From Lineus longissimus (lineage: Eukaryota; Nemertea; Pilidiophora; Heteronemertea; Lineidae): a DNA stretch of 64,000 bases. Shown here one piece after another: positions 34,724 to 47,918 of this stretch. The notes below the pieces were generated by a model that saw only the letters and a list, made by a program, of their open reading frames with translations, had not been told where the DNA came from and ran no database searches. The stretch is taken from assembly GCF_910592395.1 (NCBI RefSeq), contig NC_088313.1:3040501-3104500 (forward strand), in the 5' to 3' direction. Position numbers and translations under genes: made by a program. Position 1 is the first letter of the stretch. Every line of letters begins with the position of its first letter.

Positions 34724-36500
34724 CAAGTATCCGCATGGAAAATACGTATGGCGCCTACGGGTAAGTGACACGTAAGTAGAACATAAAATTGAGCTTTAGC
34801 ATCGATTTCATCCGTGTGCAATTTGTAAACAGCTGAAGAGATACCAGGCAATGCAAAACCCCTAATTTCTCCAAAAAAACACATCAACGTGATCTACAAT
34901 ATTTCTCAAATCATGATATCATAGAGATAGAAGATGGAAGAGTCTTAATTTAGCTGCAAATGCAAATTAAATTGTTTAATATCATACGTACTGCTTCCCG
35001 CATGGAATATAGTTCTTGCGTTTTTCCGTACACTTACTTTCCGGTAGCACTTGTCGTGTAAACTACACAAACTAATGACGTCGTTCAGAAGGCGTCACTG
35101 CGGATACATTCGCAAGAATGACACCAGGATTATGCTGTATGTATCCCTGCACTCCTTTCTGTTACAGGATCACGTTTAAGAATATTTCAGCTTCTTCACA
35201 GTTTTCGCAGCTGCCCATTTTGGTCTGCGCCTGGTGGGCAAACATTCTTTATCAACTATTTGAAAACTATATATTGAGAAAAGATCACACAAATATCAAA
35301 ATGTGAGATAATTTTGAGGAGAACTACTTTGGCCAATTCACTCTGCCACTCGCTCGACCTCGTCATAATCGTCACGTGGTGACGACGAGGATTGATTTTT
35401 CAATATGGCGACCTGGAATGGTATTCGAGGGACTACGTCCGTTCCCTAGCCTCGTTGTCCCAAGTAGCCCAACTGATATTAGTTGAAAATTATACCGCAG
35501 ATCTGGAGAATAAAGACGTTCCTGAGAATTGTCGAGCTAGTTACTTCGGAAGATCTGGTGAAAACGGATTGTTCTATTGAACGTTGTTGGTATAGTCGAA
35601 AGGATGATTTCATGACGAGGATCATCGTAATAATGCGAACTGTTGGTGTGATACTGACTAGTCGGATACTGCTGTTATCAATCCCTTATCCTAGGTCGAT
35701 TTGCTGGCTGCAACGCGAGTTGATCAATAGATGATAGTGATCAATATATAGATGGATGCCGTTTGGAAAGAACGATAATTGCTTCTAAAAAGACCATACA
35801 GTTAATCAATTATCGGTAAAACTATCTATTGAATTCTAAATTTCTATTTCACTTCAGGTGATCAGGCGGCTCCAGATTCAGACCGAGTTGTTTCTCGCCA
35901 CAGCTGGGACAAAGACACTCTAATATTCTTTGTAGTCCTCTTGATCGATGAGCAAAGAAAAAATACACTTCACCCATACCACTGAAATGTAAAACGACAT
36001 TAATACATGTACAATGTAGTTATAGAGATATGAAAAGGTATATTTTCACAAATCAACCGCTCAATGAAGCAACTGAGTTGGTCAGTAACCCACCAGCACA
36101 GTAGCCAGAATGCAGTATGGCGGTATATGATAATGAAGAGCCTATGTAACATTATGGTTATGAAGATACAACCCACAGGGATGTTTCCTTAAACATAATT
36201 ATAATAAAAATGTCGCACAAGAGAAAGACCGTTGTCACTCAACCTCGTTTACCCAGGGGTCAGTGCGCGCTCCTGAATGCTAATCAAGTAGACCCCGGGT
36301 GTAGAGGCTGCAGATTTGTGCCACGCTGGCCTGTGGCTGCTGCCGTAATAAATATCATGTGACCCGGAACCATCGCACTGACCAATCATGGTTGTTATGC
36401 TGAAACGGACATCATTTTGGTACCAGGCCATAATTACCAAATTTCCGATGACTGCTTTTTTATGGCGGATTGCGGTCAAACCCTAATCATTTTTTCTAAC
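34724..36500. other. Unit upstream block, U4
   Basis: Aligns with 27509-29290 and 44365-46145, with few differences by eye. No supported gene. Confidence 0.35.
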
Positions 36501-36508
36501 TGGATTCT

Positions 36509-37631
36509 TTGCCTGCTTCAAATAAAGCAGCATTGAACCATGTTGGTACAGAGGCCCTGGTCATATCAACACCACTGCTGAGGAAATATCTGAATTCGTT
36601 TTGGTCATTATTTGGAAGGGATACGGGACAATTCAGTAGAGGGATCTTTCTATTCTCCGTTAAAAAAATGACGTGTAATTTCTTTTATATCAAACAACCA
36701 CCTAAACATGATACCACTGGGCACATTCAGGTATACAAGCAAGGTACAACACCTTCACCTCACTGGTACACCCTGGGAGACTTCACTGGAAAGGAAGACT
36801 TCAATGATCTGCCAGAGCTAAAGGAACTCCGGTCGAATCATTTTAGATTTGGTTGTATGGCCCCACAGGTCCCCGAAGAGAATTGTTTTCCAAAGATGGA
36901 CCCGTTCTCTTCCTGCACTGTGGATACTTGGGACCATTGCTGTGGGCGGGAATATCCTCGTACTCCTCCTGAGGATATTGACAAGGAACCAACGACGGCG
37001 AACACCACGATCATCACAAGCCTCGCCGTGTCCGACCTCCTCATTGGCGTGTACTTGTACATCATCGCGGCTGCGGACACCACATTCAGGGGGTACTACA
37101 TCGAGGTTGACTGGACCTGGAGGAAGGGCATCGGATGTAAGATTGCCGGATTCCTCTCCGTCTTATCAAGCGAGGTGTCCGTCTTCACTTTGACTGTCAT
37201 GCCAGTGGATCGTTTCCTGGTTGTGGTGTTCCCGTTCAGTAAGCAAAAGATCAACTTCAAGAAGGCGAAGATATTGGTGGCATCAATATGGATCTTTGGG
37301 GTCATTTTAGCCGGTGCAACGTTCTGTGTTGACTACTTGCGACATTCGTACTATTCAAGATCAGGCGTTTGTCTCTCGCTCCACCTGACATCAGAACCCG
37401 CCCCAGGCTGGGAGTACTCGGTCGCCATCTTTTTAGGACTCAACCTCGTTGCGTTCATGATCATCGCTGTACTATACACTTGGATGTACGTCATCATCAA
37501 ATGCTCTGTCGATATGATGAAACACAAGACCAGTCGGAAGAAGGGAGAGAACAAGGAACTAGTCGTTGCCCGCAAGATGGCGCTGATCATCCTGACTGAC
37601 TTTGCTTGCTGGATGCCCATCATAATTCTAG
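36509..37631 (+). pseudogene. Receptor exon A with compensated frameshift through TM1, U5
   Basis: One continuous frame (376 codons to the stop after the donor) covers the LRR end, hinge and TM2-TM6. However, a 35-nt deletion at about 36920 plus a 1-nt deletion (GACAAGGAACC, about 36983) cancel each other. The stretch between reads hydrophilic, out-of-frame sequence (VDTWDHCCGREYPRTPPE) instead of TM1. MSVDRF has become MPVDRF. A long ORF is therefore kept but a 7TM topology is not. Confidence 0.75.
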
Positions 37632-38085
37632 GTGAGTAAATATTGGCACATTCGTGTTGAACAGGTTTCAAGCAGAACAACTACACGTCCACTGGTGTTT
37701 GACACTCCCAACTCAAACACCAAATATGTTAATGATAGTGCTCATGTCGAACAAACAGTACCGTTTGAGGAGTAAACCAAATCATTGGAGCATATTTCAC
37801 GATTAATTCGCATAATTGGACACAATCGCCACAACTTGGATGCCTCTGTACAAACCCTTTCTGGAATCCATGCATGTAGGTGCTGACCCAAACAGGGGCT
37901 ACCCTGGGGCCCTTTCGGTCGTATAACATTTGCGACAACATGGTACGATACGAAATCGACTCAAGCTTTTGAGTGTAAACTTGATTTTAGTTTAGAGTAT
38001 CGTAAAAATTAGATGTGGCTGTTCAGTTCGTAATGCCAAGTTGAGGGAGGAATCATGATAATTCAGTTTCGCGTTTCGCTTTCAG

Positions 38086-38215
38086 GTTTGGCTGCGATCT
38101 CCGGGAAAGTCACGATCCCTGGTGATGTCTACGCCTGGATTGCAGTATTTGTGTTGCCGATCAACAGCGCTATGAACCCAATTCTCTACACACTGTCGTC
38201 TCTCGATCTCATGAA
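38086..38215 (+). pseudogene. Receptor exon B (TM7), U5
   Basis: Intact acceptor, donor and NPILY; ends SLDLMK. It belongs to a copy broken in TM1 and exon C. Confidence 0.75.
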
Positions 38216-38598
38216 GTAGGTGACTTGATATTTCCTTTGAATGACTCTTACCTTGAATTATGGGTGCTCTAGATGAGCTATGGAAGGATTTCATTATGAT
38301 TTACAGAATAAATCAAGCATTTAAAACCGTGCTTATGATGTTTAAGGTTACTGTTTCCTGGCTATTCCTGTGGGTTGCTATAACCTCTGTTAGAGCCAAA
38401 AAGCGACTATCAGTGCCATTGTGTAAGACGTTAAGGGCTTCCTCATCCACAGTAGACAACTACAATAAACATACTCGTCATTTCATATTTGCTCCTCAAA
38501 AGATTGAGACTCGTATATACGGCTCTTAATCTTTGACTAGCCCTACCAAGTATTTCCAATTGAAATGACCATCGGCTGATATAACGTTTTTCTTTTAG

Positions 38599-39965
38599 AC
38601 TGATATGAGGAAAGAAAGAACCACAGTTGGATTACTCTGGAAGCACTAGGACGAATGTGTCTACCCGTAAGTAAAAAGGCTTTTAAAAATAAGTACTTAT
38701 ATCAGATATTGACTTGCGGCTGATCCTCCTCTTCGCTGTCCCCCAAATGATGCAGGGTAAGAGTGAATCTAGCCCAGCGATGCAGCTGATCTCACTCACT
38801 TCCTACGAGTTGATATTTCTATATCAACTGTAGGATTACGATCCTGAGTCGTCTGTATTGCAGCACCACTCATGCACTCCAGCGCTCTTTGCATCGCGGG
38901 ATACAATATCCGCGCAGCGCGTACGGCATCCCGCGTCCTCTCTGTCGTTTCCCTTCAACAACCTTAGGTTGTCATTCCATCAGTATCTTGGGAAGTTTTG
39001 CTAGTTCAGTTCAAGACACGTGTCCAAACCAATTACGCTATTGGGTTGTTATTCCGTATATTATTTTGGTCACGATTCCTTGGGCCAGGGCAAAATTCTA
39101 CCCTCATGTTTTCCAAAGATCCAAAACAGTTTGAAACTATTTTGTGGACTAACCGACTGATATCGTGGTAACAATGTCATTTGGAGCTTTTCTTGTTTCT
39201 TGACTTTCAGTTGACGAAGATGATGAGGACGGTTCCCCTAAGGTAGTCAACTGTTACCCAGAGGGCAGTCATCTCCTGCCTTACGTGGTGGAGGAGTCCA
39301 ATATGCTGAACCTCGCCCACGCCATGAAGACCGAAACGCCCTCACTGCCGCTGCGGGACATGCGCAGCGTACTAAAGGATGTGGCCAAAGCCATGGCATC
39401 GTTGCATGAAAGAGGCCTGATTGCGAGCAGTTTGACTGTAAATGACGTTGGGATAATTGTCAGCACCGGAAATGAGGTAAGACAAGTTGATTTCGGCCAC
39501 TCTATGGTGATTCATTTTACGAAAGATATTGTCCTTGTGAGCAACAGTTTCTGACACAATGTGCTCTTGCTGTCTCTTTTGACAGCCTTGCTGTGACCCA
39601 CTGGACTGGCCATCACTTGACTTCTTAAAGGGTAACTACCGGCAAACGTAAGGTAGGTCAGAATTAGTTACGGTACACGAAGTTGTCGGTAGGGCCTTTT
39701 CAGTCTCACTATCGAAACTTTATACCTACCGCTGAATCAAACATGTCTTTTTAGACTTCAAATTTACCTCGTAGTTTCTGCCTATAGTCTTCCTTTAAGT
39801 GACGCATTTCATGATGCAGTGGCACAAGAGTACTGGCATCTTAAAATCGAGTGTTTCCTTGAATTGTGATACGCCGCGATCAGTTCGTTTCCCCAAGTCG
39901 AAATGTTGGATACTGAAGAATGGATCTTCCACCGATCTGGCCGGCGCGGGCGACTAGCGGTGTGA
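38599..39965 (+). pseudogene. Receptor tail exons C-F with nonsense in exon C, U5
   Basis: Exon C 38599-38666 reads LI then TGA (TGA for TGT). Exon D 39211-39476 (to 39536 with the DFG extension), exon E 39586-39647. Exon F is 39788-39965, using a CTATAG acceptor made by a short insertion; the older TAG acceptor would run into a stop. D, E and F are open. The residue after DFG is altered (DFGHSMVIH). Confidence 0.65.
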
Positions 39966-40558
39966 CAGGAAAATTACTGTTGAACTAAGGTTGCAGAGTA
40001 ACAATGCATTCTAAAGCAAGTGGCCAACTTTAGCTGTACAATAATCAAACTAGACCATATTATCCTATTTCAGAAAGTAACGATGACTTGCAACGTCCAA
40101 TCGGCATTCCTATGTTCAGGTGTGAAACAAGCCCTGATTCCGCGAGATTTGAAAGATAATATCCAGGATTTCGGCAACCTATGCAAGCGACTCTTACGTC
40201 ACCACACCATGAACAAAAATCAGCATTGACGGTGTTATATGGGATCAGTTTTTGTTCACTGTGATAGGATATACCAATTGACTGCGTCGTTTTAAAAGCT
40301 GTTTGAGACTTGCTTAGGACGAGTAATTTCATGTTAGGTTATCGACTTGACTCGATGTTGCACCACTAGATTCTATAGGCTTTCTTAATTGTATTGGCTC
40401 GATATCTTATTTTCACTTTTACATGTTCGTGTGTTCGTGTAGATAGGACAGAATAATATGGCTTTTAAGATGTTCGATAATTGATTTGCTTGTTCAACAT
40501 AAACGGTGTGCCGTTGAACTTGATACGAAGTGTCACGATGAAAACGACCACACATCGA

Positions 40559-40792
40559 TGCGTTACTATGGAAAGGACAACAAACCGAGCGTCACTATGG
40601 AAAGGACAACAAACCGATCGTCACTATGGAAAGGAAAACAAACCGAGCATCACTATTGAAAGGACAACAAACCAAGCGTCACTATTGAAACGACAACAAA
40701 CCGAGCGTCACTATGGAAAGGAAAACCAACCGAGCATCACTATTGAAAGGACAACAAACCGAGCGTCTCTATGCAAAGGACAACAAACCGTA
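40559..40792 (+). repeat. 29-bp minisatellite, U5 (about 8 copies)
   Basis: Nearly the same order of variants as the U7 array at 61600-61832, differing at a few bases. Confidence 0.9.
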
Positions 40793-41142
40793 TACGAATC
40801 TAATGGGCGTTATGATGCTTACATTACCGACACGTTCTTGCTATAAGCATGCTGTAAATGGATAATTTCAATACAATATCTATGCGTAACACATATTCCT
40901 TTCTAACATGATAACCCGGCTTACACACGATATATGAGGTGATATTCATAGGGCACATCTTCCTCAGTTTTATTAATGTATGTACTGAAAATAAATCTTC
41001 GCGTATCACAAAAACGAAGAGGCGTGAAAATTCCTTGACGGTTTACAATTATTATTTCACATTCTCCAAACAGACACAACACAATATAGTAGAACCGCCT
41101 TGTCACGCTACTATTACATGTACTGCGCGGAGTATGTTTACT

Positions 41143-43117
41143 TCATTGTCTAGACGCGTAAATTGGTTCTGCAAGAGCAGGTTGTTTGGTCAGCGTCTTT
41201 ATGGCCAAGTATAAGTGACAGAGCCTTGTGGAGGTATCATAACTAAATGCGTTGAACGTGGAATGGTTGATACAGGCCTGCAAACACACCATCTTCCTGC
41301 TGCATGTCTCCGATTGCATGAGTCGAGTCGCGGTGGTAGTTGGGTTGAAAAGTTTCAAGAAGTATTGTTGGCAACCGCGAACTGAAAGTAAGATAAGACG
41401 TGCAGTTTACAAACGACTATTAAATCTGTGCGTATCGATTTACCAGTATACACTACATATTAGTACTGCAAACTCGGCTGTATCTGGTATGTCGCGTTGC
41501 ACATTTGAACCAACACATCTTTCCCGAAACTGAAGGACAATACACCTACGTTTTCGTAGTTTTTAGCCCAATTCTCCTGCACTAAACAGGTCTATTGTAT
41601 AACCACATGCATTGGCATGGGCCACGTTGCTCAATATTATAGGCGACAGCGTTGCCGTTGGCGGTTTAGGTCCTAACCTTTCATGCCTTTCCCTCGAACG
41701 TCTTTAACTACAATCGCCCTCAGGGCTACCTTCCTGGCACCAACCTGACCTCCAATGTATATCCTTTTTGTTGAGAGAAAATAGCTACTGTACTTCTGTA
41801 TTCCAATCACCCGCCAATCGTTCAGAGAGACGCCAAACTGAGTTGCCAAACCGTGATTCGTACCTTTATCACTGTGATAACCAGTGAGATCACCAGCTTG
41901 GACCTGTAAAGACATAACAGCTTCACGTAGTACAAACACGAGTAGGCAGGGTTGAAAAAGAGATAAGTAAACACACACACGGCGCACAGGGCGACTGGAT
42001 CGCCATTAAAAGTTGACATTGATATTGCTGATTTGCTCACAATGTCATGCGATTGGATTTTGTCTCTAGCCCTGCATCTTCTATATTGTTTTTTCAACTC
42101 TATACTCTACTTGTTAGTAACCAACGACAAGCCTTTTACTATTGTTTTAGTATGAGTGCGGGTCGCTTGCAGAGGGTGTTTTAAAATCAAAGGAAAATTT
42201 ATGGCGAGAGAGACCAATTACACGAAACCGTGATTGGTCGTAGCAAGCGGACACAAAAGAAGCAGGCAAAGAATTTCTTTATTTTATTGGGCGTTAAGCC
42301 ATGCGAGAGACTTACCCCCCCCCCGCCCCCTCCCCCCCGCCCCCCCAGGCACTACGATATAAGGGGCTTATTATCTTTTTGATTAATGAAGTACCAATAC
42401 ATGATGTACACCGTGTTGGTGTCTTTCCCAGCATGCCCAGCAGATGTTTTCTTGGCTAATATTTGTTACTTCTATGTTAGGTGTAAAGGAATAATCCACT
42501 TTTATGGTTAACATCTCAAATATGTCATATCGTATCAAAGTACATTGTAATTAGTTTCAATAGACAATCGTTCTTGACTCCTGACCGATCAAGCAATAGT
42601 TTGATATAGAATTCGTGAGTGACAGGGATTCCTGCTGCAGTGGAAAACAAGTCATGGCGTCGATGCGACAGGCAGACTACTAAGTATTTAGAAACAAGCA
42701 GACAGTAACCTTAAAGGGTATCGAAAACAATGTCTTATTTCCGATCGTAGAGTTTGTAACCTCTGTTGAGTGGACCAGGTCGAACGTCCTGGAAACGCCA
42801 GGGACGGGTCTGAATATATCCACATAGTACGTTTCGCTGTTGATTTTGTTGTACAGTTGCCATCCGATAACATATCCTTCTTCTTTGAACATGTACGGAG
42901 CGGCCAAATGGATGATAACCAAACCGCCGTTGCTGCCGAGGAGAGCAGTCGGTTCCTGTCCCTGAAGATACACATCCTTGCAGTTTGGGACGACAGCGAC
43001 AGTTGGAAAAATATCGAAAAGCAGGAAACACAATGAGGTAATAAAAACTATTGGGTCAATTGCGATTCCACTCTGGCAGCTTGACAAACTCGTGATTTCT
43101 TCATTAGCAATACACAT
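41143..43117 (-). CDS. Predicted secreted beta-rich/PAN-like protein, U5
   Basis: Exon 1 43117-42710, exon 2 41903-41678, exon 3 41381-41143; 290 aa and open. Variable segments: LLGSNGGLVIIHLAAPYMF (the conserved Trp is Leu here), KGTNHGLATQFGVSLNDWRV and GGQVGARK. The PAN-like exon has NAFSYD instead of NGFSYD and LTKQ instead of LTTQ. Intron 1 contains the poly-C tract at 42315-42347. Confidence 0.7.
42315..42347 (+). repeat. Poly-C tract, U5
   Basis: A C-run interrupted by single G or T. Comparable tracts lie at 55723-55749 and 63368-63383; U4 has only CCCGCCCC here, and U1 and U3 lack the segment. G-quadruplex potential on the other strand. Confidence 0.9.
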
Positions 43118-43525
43118 CTCTGCTAAAATATATAATGCGGCAAAATGGTTCCCTCTCCAAATTGTACTTCGATTAATGGATCTTGTATTTCAGAACAAAT
43201 CTATTCCGGTAAGAAAAGTGATTAATTTAATCCGGTCACAGGTTCAGCGATCCCATTCCAATCGGTCATATAAAAAGGAAGCGTTGATACAATTACATGT
43301 ACTAGTACGGAATCTCTCAAAAGGCACAGTGCACTACAGACGAGCAGAATGAGTAACTCGCTCGCGATCGACTCTTTAGTGCGAGAGGTTCTATGACCAG
43401 TTTCAAGCCAGGACTAAAGACGCTGCTCTTCTGTGAAAGCGCCCGTGAGCAGGATTTTTGGGAGTGGGCGCTATACATTGTACAAGACACTAATACTAGT
43501 GACTTTCAGCACCGTCAAAACGTAT

Positions 43526-44364
43526 CCAGAAGTATTAAGGTAGCAGGAAGGATAGGGCGTTTGTGGTTTCTGAGTCTGAGGGGGTTGGTGTCTGTTGACT
43601 GTGCTTTAAGAGAGACTAGGCATGGCGCCAGTCTCTCTTAAAGCACAGTCAACAGGCATTTGATCTCACTCTCAGTATTTGGGTAAGTACAGAATCAAGC
43701 CAGCTCAGAGAGCAATGATTGAACGATGCTGTGGACAAGTCCAAGAATACTGCATCAGTCACGACCAACTTCTCATCAGAAATCGTCACCACCAGCATAT
43801 TCAATGTTCAGTTCCAACCTGTACCAGTCCAATGCACGCCTGTCATCCTGTCATGGTCAGCAGTAGTCAGCTTAGCGCGATATGGAACATTCTTCCGAAA
43901 CTCAACCGAGGGAAGTCTGCTCATTAGCATATCTCGCGCACTGCTCCTTCTGGTCAAACATCGTAGTGAAATCGTAATGGAAAATGCCTGGCTTTGCGCC
44001 AGACTAATAAGTGAAGAACTAATAGGTAAAGAACTTCTACTTGCGCGAGACTGCTGTGATGAAATTATCATTGCAGAGACTCCGGTGACGTACACATATA
44101 TTTTTTACAATCAAAAATGCCCTCAAAAGACGACATGGAATGATTATTTTATTGATATTTCCTACTATATACCTTCCAATTATCACTTTATACAAATAGA
44201 TCGGCGTTAGGTCGCATGCTTTTCTTTCCTGGTGACACTATAAAGCAAAATAGTTGCAACCCCGTAAATGCGCTATAAGTCCAATAATAAGTGACGGTGA
44301 CCCGTTATAAATGTTTCGCTAGCTTCGATTTTTTGCCGCTACGCTGCGCTTTGGGCCCTTGCGT
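43526..44364. mobile_element. 839-bp unclassified element, U5
   Basis: Same site, length and ends as at 26670-27508, with its 163-codon open frame (43719-44210) retained. The hairpin is a perfect inverted repeat around GGCATGGCGCC (about 43590-43650). Confidence 0.75.
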
Positions 44365-46145
44365 CAAGTATCCGCATGGAAAATACGTATGGCGCCTACG
44401 GGTAAGTGACAGGTAAGTAGAACATAAAATTGAGCTTCAGCATCGATTTCATCCGTGTGCAATTTGTAAACAGCTGAAGAGATACCAGGCAATGCAAAAC
44501 CCCTAATTTCTCCAAAAAAACACATCAACGTGATCTACAATATTTCTCAAATCATGATATCATAGAGATAGAAGATGGAAGAGTCTTAATTTAGCTGCAA
44601 ATGCAAATTAAATTGTTTAATATCATACGTACTGCTTCCCGCATGGAATATAGTTCTTGCGTTTTTCCGTATACTTACTTTCCGGTAGCACTTGTCGTGT
44701 AAACTACACAAACTAATGACGTCGTTCAGAAGGCGTCACTGCGGATACATTCGCAAGAATGACACCAGGATTATGCTGTATGTATCCCTGTACTCCTTTC
44801 TGTTACAGGATCACGTTTAAGAATATTTCAGCTTCTTCACAGTTTTCGCAGCTGCCCATTTTGGTCTGCGCCTGGTGGGCAAACATTCTTTATCAACTAT
44901 TTGAAAACTATATATTGAGAAAAGATCACACAAATATCAAAAAGTGAGATAATTTTGAGGAGAACTACTTTGGCCAATTCACTCTGCCACTCGCTCGACC
45001 TCGTCATAATCGTCACGTGGTGACGACGAGGATTGATTTTTCAATATGGCGACCTGGAATGGTATTCGAGGGACTACGTCCGTTCCCTAGCCTCGTTGTC
45101 CCAAGTAGCCCAACTGATATTAGTTGAAAATTATACCGCAGATCTGGAGAATAACGACGTTCCTGAGAATTGTCGAGCTAGTTACTTCGGAAGATCTGGT
45201 GAAAACGGATTGTTCTATTGAACGTTGTTGGTATAGTCGAAAGGATGATTTCATGGCGAGGATCATCGTAATAATGCGAACTGTTGGTGTGATACTGACC
45301 AGTCGGATACTGCTGTTACCAATCCCTTATCCTAGGTTCATTTGCTGGCTGCAACGCGAGTTGATCAATAGATGATAGTGATAAATATATATATGGATGT
45401 CGTTTGGAAAGAACGATAATTGCTTCTAAAAAGACCATTCAGTTAATCAATTATCGGTAAAACTATCTATTGAATTCTAAATTTCTATTTCACTTCAGGT
45501 GATCAGGACGCTCCAGATTCAGACCGAGTTGTTTCTCGCCACAACTGAGAACAAGACACTCTAATATTCTTTGTAGTCCTCTTGATCGATGAGCAACGAA
45601 AAAAAACACTACACCCATACCACTAAAATGTGAAACGACATTAATACATGTACAATGTAGTTATAGAGATATGAAAAGGTATATGTTCACAAATCAACCC
45701 CTCAATAAATGCAACTGAGTTGGTCAGTAACCCACCAGCACAGTAGCCAGAATGCAGTATGCCGGTGTATGATAATGAAGAGCCTATGTAACATTATGGT
45801 TATGAAGATACAACCCACAGGAATGTTTCATTAAACATAATTATAATAAAAATGTCGCACAAGAGAAAGGCCGTTGTCATTCAACCTCGTTTACCCAGGG
45901 GTCAGTGCGCGCTCCTGAATGCTAATCAAGTAGACCCCGGATGTAGAGGTTGCAGCTTTGTGCCACGCTGGCCTGTGGCTGCTGCCGTAATAAATATCAT
46001 GTGACCCGGAACCATCGCACTGACCAATCATGGTTGTTATGCTGAAACGGACATCATTTTGGTACCAGGCCATAATTACCAAATTTCCGACGACTGCTTT
46101 TTATGGCGGATTGCGGTCAAACCCTAATCATTTGTTCTAACTGGA
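44365..46145. other. Unit upstream block, U5
   Basis: Aligns with the other upstream blocks. The minus frame homologous to 8042-8272 is shortened (45891-46082) by loss of one T. No supported gene. Confidence 0.35.
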
Positions 46146-46348
46146 TTCTTTGCCTGCTTCAAAAAGAGCAGCATTGAACCATGTTGGTACAGAGGACCTG
46201 GTCATATCAACACCACTGCTGAGGAAATATCTGAATTCGTTTTGGTCATTATTTGGAAGGAATACGGAACAATTCAGTAAAGGGATATTTCTATTCTCTG
46301 TGCAAAAAATGACGTGTAATTTCTTTTATATCAAACAACCACCTAAAC

Positions 46349-47309
46349 ATGATACCACTGGGCACATTCAGGTATACAAGCAAGGTACAACACCTTAACC
46401 TCACTGGTAACACCCTGGGGGACTTCACTGGTAAAGAAGACTTCAAGGATCTGCCAGAGCTAAAGGAACTCCGGTCGAATCATTTTAGATTTTGTTGTAT
46501 GGCCCCACAGGTCCCCGAAGAGAATTGTTTTCCAAAGATGGACCCGTTTTCTTCCTGCACTGATCTCATCCGCATAGGCGCCTTGCGGATCTTTCTGTGG
46601 ATACTTGGGACCATTGCTGTGGGCGGGAATATCGTCGTACTCCTCCTGAGGATATTGACAAAGGAACCAACGACGGCGAACACCACGATCATCACAAGCC
46701 TCGCCGTGTCCGACCTCCTCATGGGCGTGTACTTGTACATCATCGCGGCAGCGGACACCACATTCAGGGGGTACTACATCGAGGTTGACTGGACCTGGAG
46801 GGAGGGCATCGGATGTAAGATTGCCGGATTCCTCTCCGTCTTATCAAGCGAGGTGTCCGTCTTCACTTTGACTATCATATCAGTGGATCGTTTCCTGGTT
46901 TAGGTGTTCCCATTCAGTAAGCAAAAGATCAACTTCAAGAAGGCGAAGATATTGGTGGCATCAATATGGATCTTTGGGGTCATTTTAGCCGGTGCAACGT
47001 TCTGTGTTGACTACTTGCGACATTCGTACTATTCAAGATCTGGCGTCTGCCTCTCGCTCCACCTGACATCAGAACCCGCCCCAGGCTGGGAGTGCTCGGT
47101 CGCCATCTTTTTAGGACTCAACCTCGTTGCGTTCATGATCACAGCTGTACTATACACTTGGATGTACGTCATCATTAAACGCTCTGTCGATATGATGAAA
47201 CACAAGACCAGTCGGAAGAAGGGAGAAAACAAGGAACTAGTCGTTGCCCGCAAGATGGCGCTGATCATCCTGACTGACTTTGCTTGCTGGATGCCCATCA
47301 TAATTCTAG
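46349..47309 (+). pseudogene. Receptor LRR end plus 7TM exon A with nonsense codon, U6
   Basis: This copy keeps the LRR end, hinge and TM1-TM3 in one frame (46349-46903: MIPLGTFRYTSKVQHLNLTG...), which shows the ancestral LRR-hinge-7TM junction best. After SVDRFLV it reads TAG at 46901-46903 where others have GTG. The frame then continues open to the donor after 47309. A single restricted lesion suggests recent loss. Confidence 0.8.
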
Positions 47310-47416
47310 GTGAGTAAATATTGGCACATTCGTGTTGAACAGGTTTCAAGCAGAACAACTACATGTCCACCGGTGTTTGACACTACCGACTCAAACACCA
47401 AATATGTTAATGATAG

Positions 47417-47918
47417 TAACGGAAATGAGGTAAGACAAGTTGATTTCGGCCACTCTATGAGGATTCATTTTACGAAAGATATTGTCCTTGTGAGCAACAG
47501 TTTCTGACACAATGTGCTCTTGCTGTCTCTTTTGACAGCCTTGGTGTGACCCACTGGACTGGCCATCACTTGACTTCTTAAAGGGTAACTACCGGCAAAC
47601 GTAAGGTAGGTCAGGATTAGTTACGGTACACGAAGTTGTCGGTAGGGCCTTTTCAGTCTCACTATCGAAACTTTATACCTACCGCTGAATCAAACATGTC
47701 TTTTTAGACTTCAAATTTACCTCCTAGTTTCTGCCTATAGTCTTCCTTTAGGTGACGCATTTCATGATGCAGTGGCACAAGAGAGCTGGCATCTTAAAAT
47801 CGAGTGTTTCCTTGAATTGTGATACGCCGCGATCAGTTCGTTTCCCCAAGTCGAAATGTTGGATACTGAAGAATGGGTCTTCCACCGACTTGGCCGGCGC
47901 GGGCGGCTAGCGGTGTGA
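47417..47918 (+). pseudogene. Receptor tail remnants (end of D, E, F), U6
   Basis: Intron 1 is fused to the last bases of exon D (AACGGAAATGAG|GTAAGA, about 47418-47429), deleting exons B and C and most of D. Exon E (47539-47600, PWCDPLDW...) and exon F (47741-47918) remain readable but orphaned. Confidence 0.7.

Larger units (their letters stand above)
29283..36487. repeat. Tandem unit U4
   Basis: Fourth copy, about 7.2 kb. It is short because one deletion removed everything from TM4 of the receptor to the start of exon F. The secreted gene and the 839-bp element are present. Confidence 0.85.
36488..46137. repeat. Tandem unit U5
   Basis: Fifth copy, about 9.6 kb, with the full block order: receptor exons A-F, minisatellite, secreted gene, 839-bp element, upstream block. 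It is the best template for what an uninterrupted unit plus the 839-bp element looks like. Confidence 0.85.
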
